The position numbers and the translations under genes were made by a program. From NCBI GenBank assembly GCA_012513735.1, contig JAAZBR010000157.1, positions 1 through 9,361 of the forward strand: a DNA stretch of 9,361 nt, in the 5' to 3' direction. The stretch comes from Clostridiales bacterium (GTDB lineage Bacteria > Bacillota > Clostridia > Christensenellales > Aristaeellaceae). This document shows, piece by piece, positions 1 through 6,415 of this stretch (its first letter is position 1; every line of letters begins with the position of its first letter). Below the pieces are notes generated by a model that was not told the DNA's origin, did no database searches, and saw only the letters and a program-made list of their open reading frames with translations.

Positions 1-440
1 TGGACAAGATTCTGGGGCTGGAATACGGCGCCGATGATTATATGACCAAGCCCTTCAATATCCTGGAGGTCAAGGCCCGAATCAAGACCATTCTGCGCCG
101 TGTGCAACCCGCCGGCGGGCAGGAGGATCTGCGCGTTATCAAAGTGCGCGATCTGGAGGTCAACATCGCCAACCGCTCTGTCACCCTGCGGGGCAAGGAT
201 GTGCGGCTGACCGCCAAGGAGTTTGACCTGCTGCAGCTTTTCATCAACCACCGCGGCCGGGTGTTCAGCCGGGATGAGATGTTGGACGCGGTCTGGAAGA
301 ACGACTACTCAGGCGACGCACGTACAGTGGACGTGCACATTCGCCGCCTGCGTGAAAAAATAGAGCAAAACTCCACCCAGCCGGAGTTTATCATCACCAA
401 ATGGGGAGTGGGGTACTATTTCACGGACCGGGATGATTAA
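1..440 (+). CDS. OmpR/PhoB-family response regulator (5' end outside window)
   Basis: This is the DNA-binding partner of the sensor kinase encoded next. The frame is open from base 3, so the gene starts before the window and 145 residues are visible. The first residues (GADDYMTKPF) are the alpha4-beta5 end of a receiver domain, including the conserved Lys of the active site. The phospho-accepting Asp lies upstream, out of view. After a short linker comes a complete OmpR-type winged helix (about visible residues 43-143), with the typical LTAKEFDLL, RTVDVHIRRLREKI recognition-helix region and GVGYYF wing. The stop codon overlaps the kinase start by 8 bases, so the two are almost certainly cotranscribed and translationally coupled. 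The family regulates transcription by binding tandem direct repeats as dimers. Family assignment is very secure. A choice between PhoP-, WalR- and MtrA-like identity is not possible from this fragment. Confidence 0.96.
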   Translation, partial: DKILGLEYGADDYMTKPFNILEVKARIKTILRRVQPAGGQEDLRVIKVRDLEVNIANRSVTLRGKDVRLTAKEFDLLQLFINHRGRVFSRDEMLDAVWKNDYSGDARTVDVHIRRLREKIEQNSTQPEFIITKWGVGYYFTDRDD

Positions 441-1890
441 GCCTTTCGCCGGCATACGCTGGCGGGTGCTGCTTGCCTTTCTGCTGATCATTGGCCTTTC
501 TTTCCTGGTGATGGCAGGCACGCTGACCAATATGCTGGGCAGATACCTGTTTGAACAGCGCATTCGCGCCGACCGGGCCAGCCTTGAGAAATGGGCAGTG
601 CAGGCGGCGCCTTTTTTGTATGTGGGGGATATGGATGCGCTGTCCCAAACCGTGGCCAAGGCAGCGGAGGAGCTGTCCGGCCGTGTCTTGCTGCTGGACG
701 CCGACGGCAAGGTGCAGCTGGACAGCTTTCACCAGGTCTATGGCGCGCGGCTGCAGTATCCTCAGGTGGTCAGCATCCTGCTGTCCGGCCAGACAGCCGA
801 TTATGGCGTACATTCCCTGCAAAGTGGAGAGGCTGCCAACCTGGATAGCATGCTTCCCTTCAGCGGCGGGGATGAATGGGTCAGCTATAGTACCGCCGGG
901 TTGATTCATTCCTCCCGGGTCATCGGTGTGCTGTTGCTGGTGTCCTCTGTGGCCGAAATGATGCAGAACCTGTACACCCTGCAGGACAACATGCTGCTGA
1001 TCTTCGTGGTGGTGGCGGCTGTTGCCATTCTGGCGGGCATGGTGTTTTCCAGCGTACTCACCAAGCCCATCATGGCCATGACCGATGTGATTCGCCGCAT
1101 GTCCAAGGGGGATTTTGCTGCGCGGGTGCAGGAAAAGGGCTCCGGTGAGCTGAAGCACCTGGCGGCAGCCTTCAACAGCATGTCGGAAAAGCTGGAAACC
1201 CTGGATCAGTCGCGTAATGAGTTTGTATCCAACGCCAGCCACGAGCTGAAGACGCCGCTGGCTACCATGAAGATACTGATCGAATCGTTGATCTATCAAC
1301 CGGATATGCCCGGGGAGCTGCGCAGCGAGTTTTTAACCGATATCAACGCCGAGATCAATCGCCTCAGCACCATCGTGTCTGATCTGCTGACGCTGGTGCA
1401 GGCCGATTCCCACAACATGAAGCTGCAGCGGGAGAAGCTGAGTTTGGGGGCCCTGATGAAGGAGGGCGTGCATCGGCTGCAGCCCATGGCAGATGCCAAA
1501 CAGCAGGTGATCACCTTGTCGCTGCAGGACAGCGGGGACATGTATGCGGACAAATCCAAGCTGCGGCAGGTGGTGTATAATCTGCTGGAGAATGCCGTCA
1601 AGTATACCCAGGAAGGCGGAACGATTCAGTTGACGCTGCAGCGGGCCGGACGGGATGTGATGATGACTGTGCAGGACAATGGACCGGGTATCCGGGCCGA
1701 TAGCCTGCCCCATGTGTTTGACCGCTTCTACCGTGTTGACAAGGCCCGCAGCCGCGACAGCGGGGGCACAGGCCTGGGTCTATCCATTGTGCACCAGATT
1801 GTTACGCTCCATGGCGGCAGCATCCGCGCGGAAAGTGAAGAAGGAAAAGGCACGGCGTTTATTGTGGAGCTGCCCCTTCACAAAGGTTGA
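433..1890 (+). CDS. Membrane sensor histidine kinase (PhoR/WalK/MtrB-like)
   Basis: This is a 485-residue sensor kinase that phosphorylates the preceding response regulator. Seen in order: TM1 (about 12-34), an exported sensor region (about 35-185) with a VLLLDADGKVQLDS stretch reminiscent of PDC/sCache folds, TM2 (about 186-208), a HAMP linker (about 209-262), a HisKA H-box with NASHELKTPLA and phospho-acceptor His270, then the HATPase domain. The ATPase boxes are complete: N-box NLLENAVKYT (383-392), G1 DNGPGI (415-420), F-box from about 429, and G2 GGTGLGLS (444-451). All catalytic residues are present, so it should be active. It lacks the cytoplasmic PAS domain typical of Bacillus WalK. 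The ATG lies inside the regulator's last codons with only a weak ribosome site, consistent with translational coupling. The signal it senses is unknown. It ends 23 bases from the convergent lipoprotein gene. Confidence 0.96.
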   Translation: MIKPFAGIRWRVLLAFLLIIGLSFLVMAGTLTNMLGRYLFEQRIRADRASLEKWAVQAAPFLYVGDMDALSQTVAKAAEELSGRVLLLDADGKVQLDSFHQVYGARLQYPQVVSILLSGQTADYGVHSLQSGEAANLDSMLPFSGGDEWVSYSTAGLIHSSRVIGVLLLVSSVAEMMQNLYTLQDNMLLIFVVVAAVAILAGMVFSSVLTKPIMAMTDVIRRMSKGDFAARVQEKGSGELKHLAAAFNSMSEKLETLDQSRNEFVSNASHELKTPLATMKILIESLIYQPDMPGELRSEFLTDINAEINRLSTIVSDLLTLVQADSHNMKLQREKLSLGALMKEGVHRLQPMADAKQQVITLSLQDSGDMYADKSKLRQVVYNLLENAVKYTQEGGTIQLTLQRAGRDVMMTVQDNGPGIRADSLPHVFDRFYRVDKARSRDSGGTGLGLSIVHQIVTLHGGSIRAESEEGKGTAFIVELPLHKG

Positions 1891-1913
1891 TACGTTGCTG
1901 TTTTATATGAATA

Positions 1914-3461
1914 TTAGCGGGCAATCAACTCCGGGTTGCGCAGGAACTCACCCGGCAGGTACACGGCCCCCGCGAAGGTGTCGGGTTGTCCTCCTTCGAT
2001 GAAGAAACGCACTCGGCTGGTGGAGGGGCTTTCACACAGGGTGTTCACAATGGCATACACCATCAGCCGTTCCTGCTGTGGGGTCATCCCCACGGCGCGG
2101 TCCAGCAGTTCCTGAGAAAAGTTGATCAGCGCTGTATCTCCTTCCCGGGCCACCGCAATCAATGCCTCCTGGTCGATGCCGGAAGGAAAGACAGGCGACG
2201 TGCTCTGGATGCTGTCATATACCTGGGGACCCTCCATCAGCTGCCCCAGCAGGTAGCGCATGCTGTGTGCTAACGCATGGGGCACAGGGCGGCGCACCCG
2301 CACCAGGCTTTGGGCCGCATTGGTCAGATAGAGCGTACAGTCTGTCAGCAGGAAGCTGGAGAAGTCTGCCCGGCGCAATACGCCGCCGGAGAAGAAGATC
2401 TGTTCTCCCGCACCGTCATAGATGCCGCTGGGCACAATGGCCTCGATGTGCTCATTGCCAATTTGCACCGCCAGGCCCTGGAGACCGGGCAGGAAGGTAC
2501 ATAACGTGTAGGTGAGGGAGGCCAGCATGATGCTGCGGGGGATACCGGCCTGAATCAGCGCCTGATTGGTTGTTTCCAGAAATTGCAGGTGTGCCACGCG
2601 GCCCAGGCCGTTGGCCGAATCGACCACCTGAGGCGCTGCGGCAAGCAGACCCACCAGGTTGGGCATGACGGGCAGGCGGGGCAGCGTCTGGGCGCCGGCG
2701 CTCAGCGCCTCCAGCAGGCTGATGACCATCTGCTGCTGGCTTTGCCCGGGGAAGGATACAGCCCGGGCCTCGGTGAGCACGCCGCGCCCCGAGGGGGCTG
2801 GAAAGTACAGGGCGCACAGGCTGGAGAAACGCTGGGATTCGGGCGATTCCGACTGAAAGCGCGCCGCGTAGCTGTTCCACAGGGCGGGAGCATCCTCGTT
2901 GCGGGTCTCTTCCATCAGGCCCATGGGCAGCAGCCCGGCCTCGTCCACCCCAGGCTCAGTCCCGTCCACCAGCACGCTGATATAATGGATGTCACCCCAC
3001 TGCACCAGCGTGTTGGCAATGGCCCGGCGCAGGGTAAACAGGTTTTGGCGGCTCAAAAGCCGGGCATTCGTGCTGAGGTGGATGGTGACCACGTCCCCCG
3101 AGAGCTCCACCCCCCAGCCGGGCTGAAGCTGCAGCGATGCCTCCGGAAACAGGGGCTTGGCCTGCTCATTGCCCGCGAAGCTGAGCAGCTTGGTCAACGT
3201 AGCTTCTGCGGGATGTCTGTCAGGAGGCAGCAGCAAGCGCTCCTGCACCATGATAAGCTGTCCGTTCTCCTGGCTGGGCAGGCAGAGCTGCACGGTCTGC
3301 GCATAATCCTGGGTGCTGTCTTCGCTGGGGGCGGGATAGCGCGGGTCGGGCGGAGGCAAGCTGGGTGCGCTGCGAGGCGTCGTGGGCACCGAGCCGCCGG
3401 TGCACCCGGCCAGCATCAGGGTAGCCAAGCATAATGCGATGAAACGCAGCCGCTTACTCAT
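1914..3461 (-). CDS. Lipoprotein with three tandem GerMN-like repeats
   Basis: This 515-residue exported lipoprotein begins with a classical lipoprotein signal (lipobox LAGC, Cys20 lipidated), followed by a Pro/Ser-rich spacer (about 24-50). The body appears to hold three GerMN-type units of about 115-120 residues: 56-168, 215-335 and 375-490. Each ends in the family hallmark, a helix then a strand: ANTLVQWGDIHYISVLVDG, then a degenerate TYTLCTFLPGLQGLAVQIGN, then VNTLCESPSTSRVRFFIEG. The third is the best match and the second the most diverged. GerMN domains occur in GerM (sporulation/germination) and in LpqB (partner of the MtrB kinase). Their biochemical role is still poorly defined, so no reaction is assigned. 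It should be anchored on the outer face of the cytoplasmic membrane. It overlaps the preceding GerMN gene by 8 bases and is the last gene of its operon. A GGGGTT sequence about 9 bases upstream may serve as ribosome site. Confidence 0.85.
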   Translation of the reverse strand: MSKRLRFIALCLATLMLAGCTGGSVPTTPRSAPSLPPPDPRYPAPSEDSTQDYAQTVQLCLPSQENGQLIMVQERLLLPPDRHPAEATLTKLLSFAGNEQAKPLFPEASLQLQPGWGVELSGDVVTIHLSTNARLLSRQNLFTLRRAIANTLVQWGDIHYISVLVDGTEPGVDEAGLLPMGLMEETRNEDAPALWNSYAARFQSESPESQRFSSLCALYFPAPSGRGVLTEARAVSFPGQSQQQMVISLLEALSAGAQTLPRLPVMPNLVGLLAAAPQVVDSANGLGRVAHLQFLETTNQALIQAGIPRSIMLASLTYTLCTFLPGLQGLAVQIGNEHIEAIVPSGIYDGAGEQIFFSGGVLRRADFSSFLLTDCTLYLTNAAQSLVRVRRPVPHALAHSMRYLLGQLMEGPQVYDSIQSTSPVFPSGIDQEALIAVAREGDTALINFSQELLDRAVGMTPQQERLMVYAIVNTLCESPSTSRVRFFIEGGQPDTFAGAVYLPGEFLRNPELIAR

Positions 3462-4449
3462 TGGTCAACCCCGTCAGCCGTAGGGCCGATTGGAAGGGAA
3501 TCAGATACACCCCGTCTACTAGCAGCAGTTTCACCGGCTTGGCGCTGATATCAAAGCGTACGCCATTCTTCTGCCGGGCGCTATAGCTGACGCTGACCAC
3601 GGCGCTTTGTCCGTCCAGGGCGATGGTGCCCGGCGTCACCGTCCACTCCAGCAATTGGCTGGCGTTTTGCAACCGCTGCGTCAGCTCATACTCGGAGGGT
3701 AAAATGCTGTCTGCCTGCAGGCTGCCGCCAATCAGCTGGGTGGCTCGGCTCCATTCCTGCCTTTGCCACGCATCCAGAAACTGGCTGACGGCGGCCTGGG
3801 GCGTCAGGATTAGCTCGTCCTGCCGTACCAAGGGGTCGGGCAGCAGGTCGTTGTTCAGCAGGTAGTAGCGATTGGATAGCCGCATGGAAGTGCTGACATA
3901 GGTCTCTCCCCGCACCAGCACCTGCACGGAAGAATAGCGCCCGCTCTCCGTCAGGGTATTGACCAGGCCGGCCATGGCCAGCCTGCGCCGCTGCTGTCCC
4001 AGGCCTGCACGATAATCGGGGCTGTCAATCAGTGCCTCATCCGCATAGCGGCCCATCAGCGCTTCACTGAAGGTGACGAACAGGCGGTCCCCCTCCGGCA
4101 CTACGCTCAATACCTGGGTGCCCGGCGGGAACAAAGGGACCAGGTGGGGGGACAGGCTGCCCGGTCCATCCAGCAGCGCCTGCACCACGCTGAGCTCGGC
4201 CGAGGCCGCCCGGGGAACAGATACCTCACGCATCTCGCGTCCTAGCAGCAAGGTGTTGCGATAGCCAAAGTACAGCGTATAGGGTACCAATACCGTTTCG
4301 CTGCGCCGGGTGTAGGGGCTGAGCATTTCATCCGGGGGGATTGCCGGTGCCTGCTCGGCAACTGCCAGCAGGGGCAGAAGGCAGCACAAAAAAGCCAGGC
4401 ACACCATGGTTTGCCTGTGCAACAATGCCCTGCTTATTCTACGTTTCAT
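3454..4449 (-). CDS. Secreted GerMN-domain protein with NTF2-like C-terminal region
   Basis: This is a 331-residue exported protein. A basic start and hydrophobic core (about 14-30) end in an Ala-Val-Ala site, suggesting signal peptidase I cleavage after residue 31. No lipobox Cys is placed to act as one. A single GerMN domain spans about 55-182, with LFPPGTQVLSV, VTFSEALMGRY and the hallmark LVNTLTESGRYSSVQVLVRG (162-181). The C-terminal part (about 215-322) begins with a helix containing FLDAW, continues as alternating beta strands and ends VDGVYLIPFQSAL, which reads as an NTF2-like fold. This tail resembles the exported region of the membrane protein at the head of the same operon. The start codon overlaps the upstream DUF6062 gene by 11 bases and the stop overlaps the triple-GerMN gene by 8, so tight coupling is expected. 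The GerMN call is strong; the NTF2-like call rests on pattern only. Confidence 0.87.
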   Translation of the reverse strand: MKRRISRALLHRQTMVCLAFLCCLLPLLAVAEQAPAIPPDEMLSPYTRRSETVLVPYTLYFGYRNTLLLGREMREVSVPRAASAELSVVQALLDGPGSLSPHLVPLFPPGTQVLSVVPEGDRLFVTFSEALMGRYADEALIDSPDYRAGLGQQRRRLAMAGLVNTLTESGRYSSVQVLVRGETYVSTSMRLSNRYYLLNNDLLPDPLVRQDELILTPQAAVSQFLDAWQRQEWSRATQLIGGSLQADSILPSEYELTQRLQNASQLLEWTVTPGTIALDGQSAVVSVSYSARQKNGVRFDISAKPVKLLLVDGVYLIPFQSALRLTGLTNE

Positions 4450-5197
4450 TTAGCCCCGGATCCTTTCCGATGCACCAGCCCCGCAGTTTGTTGGCCGTGC
4501 GCTCCAGCGCATCCCGGCTGTTGCCCCAGGGGGCTTCGGCATTGCGATAGTCAAACTTGCGGGTGAACCAATTCAGCTCTTCTTCCAGCCGTTCAAGATT
4601 TTCCTGCAGCAGCTTAGCCGCCTGCCGGCAGAATTCTTCCTTTTGCTGTCCGGACAGCACCTCGCCTGATAGAGCCAGCAGCGTGCCCGTATCCACCAGG
4701 CACAGCCCTTTGCTGTGGGCAAACAGGTCCCGAAAACGTTGATCGGTTTTCCATAAGTGAAGCAGGGCGTGGCCATATTGGTCCATGGTCATGTGCAGGT
4801 GATCGCACATCACACAGCCCTGGGCCAGCGCCAGGACGCCGTTTTCCGGCGGTGCTTCCCGTCCGTTCCGTCCGCTCAGCCGGGCCAGCAGCCCGGGGGA
4901 AGGGGTCGGCGCTGTCTGGCTGAGGGCATCGGGCAACCGCTTGCGCAGCTCCTGCAGGTGAGACAGCATCATCAGCGCATGCCCCAAGCGGTTCTGCCTG
5001 TCAAACAGCATGCGCTGGTGGGAGGGGCAGAACCCCTTTTCATTGACGCGGATGCGGGTATCAGGTTCCATTACCGAGGCGCCCAGGTACCGGTCGGCCA
5101 TCTGGTGCTCGGTTTTGCGCCGAAGCAGGCAAAGGGGACATTCATCCCCTGCTTTCAGGACATCCCACAGGGCGATGGTATCAATGTGATAGCGCAT
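4439..5197 (-). CDS. DUF6062 family protein, Cys-rich, cytosolic
   Basis: This 252-residue protein has no signal peptide or membrane helix. Its start (HIDTIALWDVLKAGDECPLC) and the block GASVMEPDTRIRVNEKGFCP match what I recall of DUF6062, a family found mainly in Clostridia and without a known function. Conserved-looking Cys/His residues come in pairs: Cys20/Cys23 (CPLC), Cys57/His60 (CPSH), Cys128/Cys131 (CVMC) with His133 and His135, plus Cys166. The arrangement suggests metal sites, probably zinc, or a redox role; this is inference. The region 92-118 is Pro/Gly/Ser-rich and probably a flexible linker. The C-terminal half is helical and charged, with a coiled-coil-like stretch (about 186-215). 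It sits between two envelope-protein genes, 8 bases after the first and overlapping the next by 11 bases. It is therefore the only predicted cytosolic member of the operon. The ribosome site (GGTAGG) is weak. Confidence 0.82.
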   Translation of the reverse strand: MRYHIDTIALWDVLKAGDECPLCLLRRKTEHQMADRYLGASVMEPDTRIRVNEKGFCPSHQRMLFDRQNRLGHALMMLSHLQELRKRLPDALSQTAPTPSPGLLARLSGRNGREAPPENGVLALAQGCVMCDHLHMTMDQYGHALLHLWKTDQRFRDLFAHSKGLCLVDTGTLLALSGEVLSGQQKEEFCRQAAKLLQENLERLEEELNWFTRKFDYRNAEAPWGNSRDALERTANKLRGWCIGKDPGLNET

Positions 5198-5205
5198 GTC
5201 TCAGC

Positions 5206-6300
5206 CTACCGGCCCCGGGAAGGCGCGTGGCAGGTGCTGCATGGCTGCAGCTTGGCAAATTCAGGGTCGTTCAACTGGCTAAACAGCATCATGCCCTGCA
5301 GCGGCAGATAGCTGGGATGCAGGCTCTTGCACTCCCGATCCACATGGTAATAGGCGCCGCCCTCCGGATTATAGTAGAGCTGCAGGCTGGGGGAACTGGT
5401 GACCAGCGGCGCCACCGTCACCACGGGCACTGCGGCGGCGGAGGGATCCTCCACCCGCTGCTGGCTGGTGAGGGAATTAGGATCCACGTACCACACATCA
5501 TTGATGCGCATCATCAGCACCTGCATATTGTACTGAAGGGGCGGATCGCCGTTGTTTTTGCTGATGGTGACCAGCATCTGCACGGTGCGGCTGTTGTCGG
5601 CGTCAGAGCCGGATACGCCGGTAAACTCAAAGTTGATGGGCGAGCGGTTGGCGCGGATCTGGAACATGGCCTGCTTGGGATCCTTCTGCTGGCTGACCCA
5701 GCTTGGCAGCGACAGATCCACCATACCCTGGTAGTCCACAATGGTCCAGGCCTGCATGAAGCTTTGCAGGCGCTGCTGCGCCGCCGAGGCTGAGCCGGGG
5801 TGCTCGGTGGCGGCAGGCTGGTTCTGGGTCTCCTGTTCGGCCATCACCACCATGCTGGCGGAGGAATCACGGGAAAAAATGCTGGCCAGGTCTCCCTGCT
5901 GGGAGTTGAGCGTGGAATCCTGGGGAGGCGGTGCGGCGGCGGGCGCACTGAACCATACCGCTACCAGCGCCACCAGAATCATGGCGATGTGGATAAAGCT
6001 CAGCGTGAGGCGCGCGTTGGGTACAAAGGCACTCATCAGCCACATCAGCAGGAGGCATCCGGCGGAAACGGCCGCAAAGGCAATGTACAGGTTGACATTG
6101 CGTACCAGCAGTGCCACCACAAACAGCAAGGGCAATACGATGGTCAGCAGCACCTGCAGCAGCGAGAAGCTGCGCGGCGCCATGGCCGCATCCTGATAGT
6201 CCCCCACCTTGCGGGGAGGCTGGGGTGCGCGGCTTCTTTTGGGGGCGCGCTTCATGTTTTGCAGCGGGGCGCTGGAATATCTGGAACGGCTGTCGCTCAT
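5206..6300 (-). CDS. Three-helix membrane protein with exported NTF2-like region and C-terminal Cys motif
   Basis: This is a 364-residue protein of no named family that I can assign. The start at 6300 is chosen over an in-frame ATG at 6333 because a strong GGAAAGGA site sits 7 bases upstream and the predicted transcript starts near 6345. The N-terminus (1-44) is basic and Pro-rich, hence probably cytoplasmic. Three hydrophobic helices follow (about 46-66, 70-92, 99-117), placing the rest outside by the positive-inside rule. An Ala/Pro/Gln/Ser-rich spacer (120-172) leads to an NTF2-like region (about 174-277) with FMQAW and NDVWYVDPNSL. The tail (309-361) reads YYNPEGGAYYH, then Cys324, then PCSTCHAP with Cys354/Cys357: three cysteines that could bind metal or form a disulfide. 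Similar PGG-x-YYH-type tails occur in other clostridial proteins. It is the first gene of the four-gene operon and 8 bases from DUF6062. Confidence 0.83.
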   Translation of the reverse strand: MSDSRSRYSSAPLQNMKRAPKRSRAPQPPRKVGDYQDAAMAPRSFSLLQVLLTIVLPLLFVVALLVRNVNLYIAFAAVSAGCLLLMWLMSAFVPNARLTLSFIHIAMILVALVAVWFSAPAAAPPPQDSTLNSQQGDLASIFSRDSSASMVVMAEQETQNQPAATEHPGSASAAQQRLQSFMQAWTIVDYQGMVDLSLPSWVSQQKDPKQAMFQIRANRSPINFEFTGVSGSDADNSRTVQMLVTISKNNGDPPLQYNMQVLMMRINDVWYVDPNSLTSQQRVEDPSAAAVPVVTVAPLVTSSPSLQLYYNPEGGAYYHVDRECKSLHPSYLPLQGMMLFSQLNDPEFAKLQPCSTCHAPSRGR

Positions 6301-6307
6301 GATGGTT

Positions 6308-6315
6308 TCCTTTCC
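6308..6315 (-). promoter_or_regulatory. Ribosome binding site that decides the start of the three-helix membrane protein
   Basis: Read on the minus strand, GGAAAGGA lies 7 bases before the ATG at 6300. The alternative ATG at 6333 has no comparable purine-rich site and lies only about 12 bases inside the predicted transcript, within the leader hairpin. The downstream start is therefore preferred. Confidence 0.75.
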
Positions 6316-6324
6316 AATGGTCGG

Positions 6325-6345
6325 GGATAGCAAAGAAAACTATCC
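6325..6345 (-). promoter_or_regulatory. Inverted repeat / small hairpin at the start of the operon leader
   Basis: GGATAG and CTATCC form a perfect 6-bp inverted repeat around a 9-base pyrimidine-rich spacer. On the minus strand it begins almost exactly at the predicted transcription start (about 6345) and ends about 9 bases before the ribosome site. It could fold as a 5' mRNA-stabilising hairpin, or act on DNA as an operator downstream of the promoter. The stem is short, so function is uncertain. Confidence 0.45.
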
Positions 6346-6351
6346 AAGCTT

Positions 6352-6379
6352 AGTATATCATATTGTAACAGATTGTAAA
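6352..6379 (-). promoter_or_regulatory. SigA-type extended -10 promoter of the four-gene envelope operon
   Basis: On the minus strand, TTTACA (6379-6374) is followed by a 16-base spacer and TATACT (6357-6352). A TGA triplet directly before it gives an extended -10. Transcription should start near 6345, leaving a leader of about 45 bases before the first start codon. It lies in the 115-base gap after dnaX. I see no convincing GC-rich terminator for dnaX in that gap, so some read-through from dnaX is possible. Confidence 0.72.
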
Positions 6380-6400
6380 TGGAAAAGACGCAATTGTGAC
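6362..6400. promoter_or_regulatory. Candidate response-regulator operator: repeated TGTNA(A/C) half-sites
   Basis: On the plus strand, half-sites occur at 6364-6369 (TGTAAC), 6374-6379 (TGTAAA) and 6395-6400 (TGTGAC), spaced 10 and 21 bases apart, i.e. on one face of the helix. The first two lie in a 10-bp tandem repeat with 9 of 10 matches (CATATTGTAA / CAGATTGTAA). OmpR-family regulators bind such tandem repeats; WalR prefers TGTWAH-N5-TGTWAH and Bacillus PhoP prefers TTAACA-like repeats. Here the gap is 4 bases, so it is a near match only. The sites cover the -35 box and spacer of the operon promoter, a position that suits either repression or activator contact. Confidence 0.45.
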
Positions 6401-6415
6401 AATGTGAGCGGCCGT

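Noticed and set aside
421..1299. Long open frame on the minus strand opposite the histidine kinase (292 codons)
   Set aside because: It lies wholly antisense to a kinase with all catalytic motifs. Its His/Gln-rich product is typical of shadow frames in GC-rich genes and matches no family.
1888..1945. Bidirectional terminator between the convergent kinase and lipoprotein genes
   Set aside because: Only a 4-bp stem (CAAC/GTTG) is visible inside the lipoprotein coding end and no T-run follows in either direction.
2583..3434. Long open frame on the plus strand opposite the triple-GerMN lipoprotein (283 codons)
   Set aside because: It is antisense to a gene with a clear lipobox and GerMN repeats, has a Gly/Gln/His/Arg-rich composition and no domain.
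6301..6333. Upstream start at 6333 for the three-helix membrane protein
   Set aside because: It has no ribosome site and lies inside the leader hairpin, whereas the ATG at 6300 has GGAAAGGA at good spacing.
6385..6415. ATTGTGACAAT palindrome as a dnaX terminator
   Set aside because: The stem is short and AT-rich with too small a loop, and the T-run is brief. It fits better as part of the operator-like repeats.
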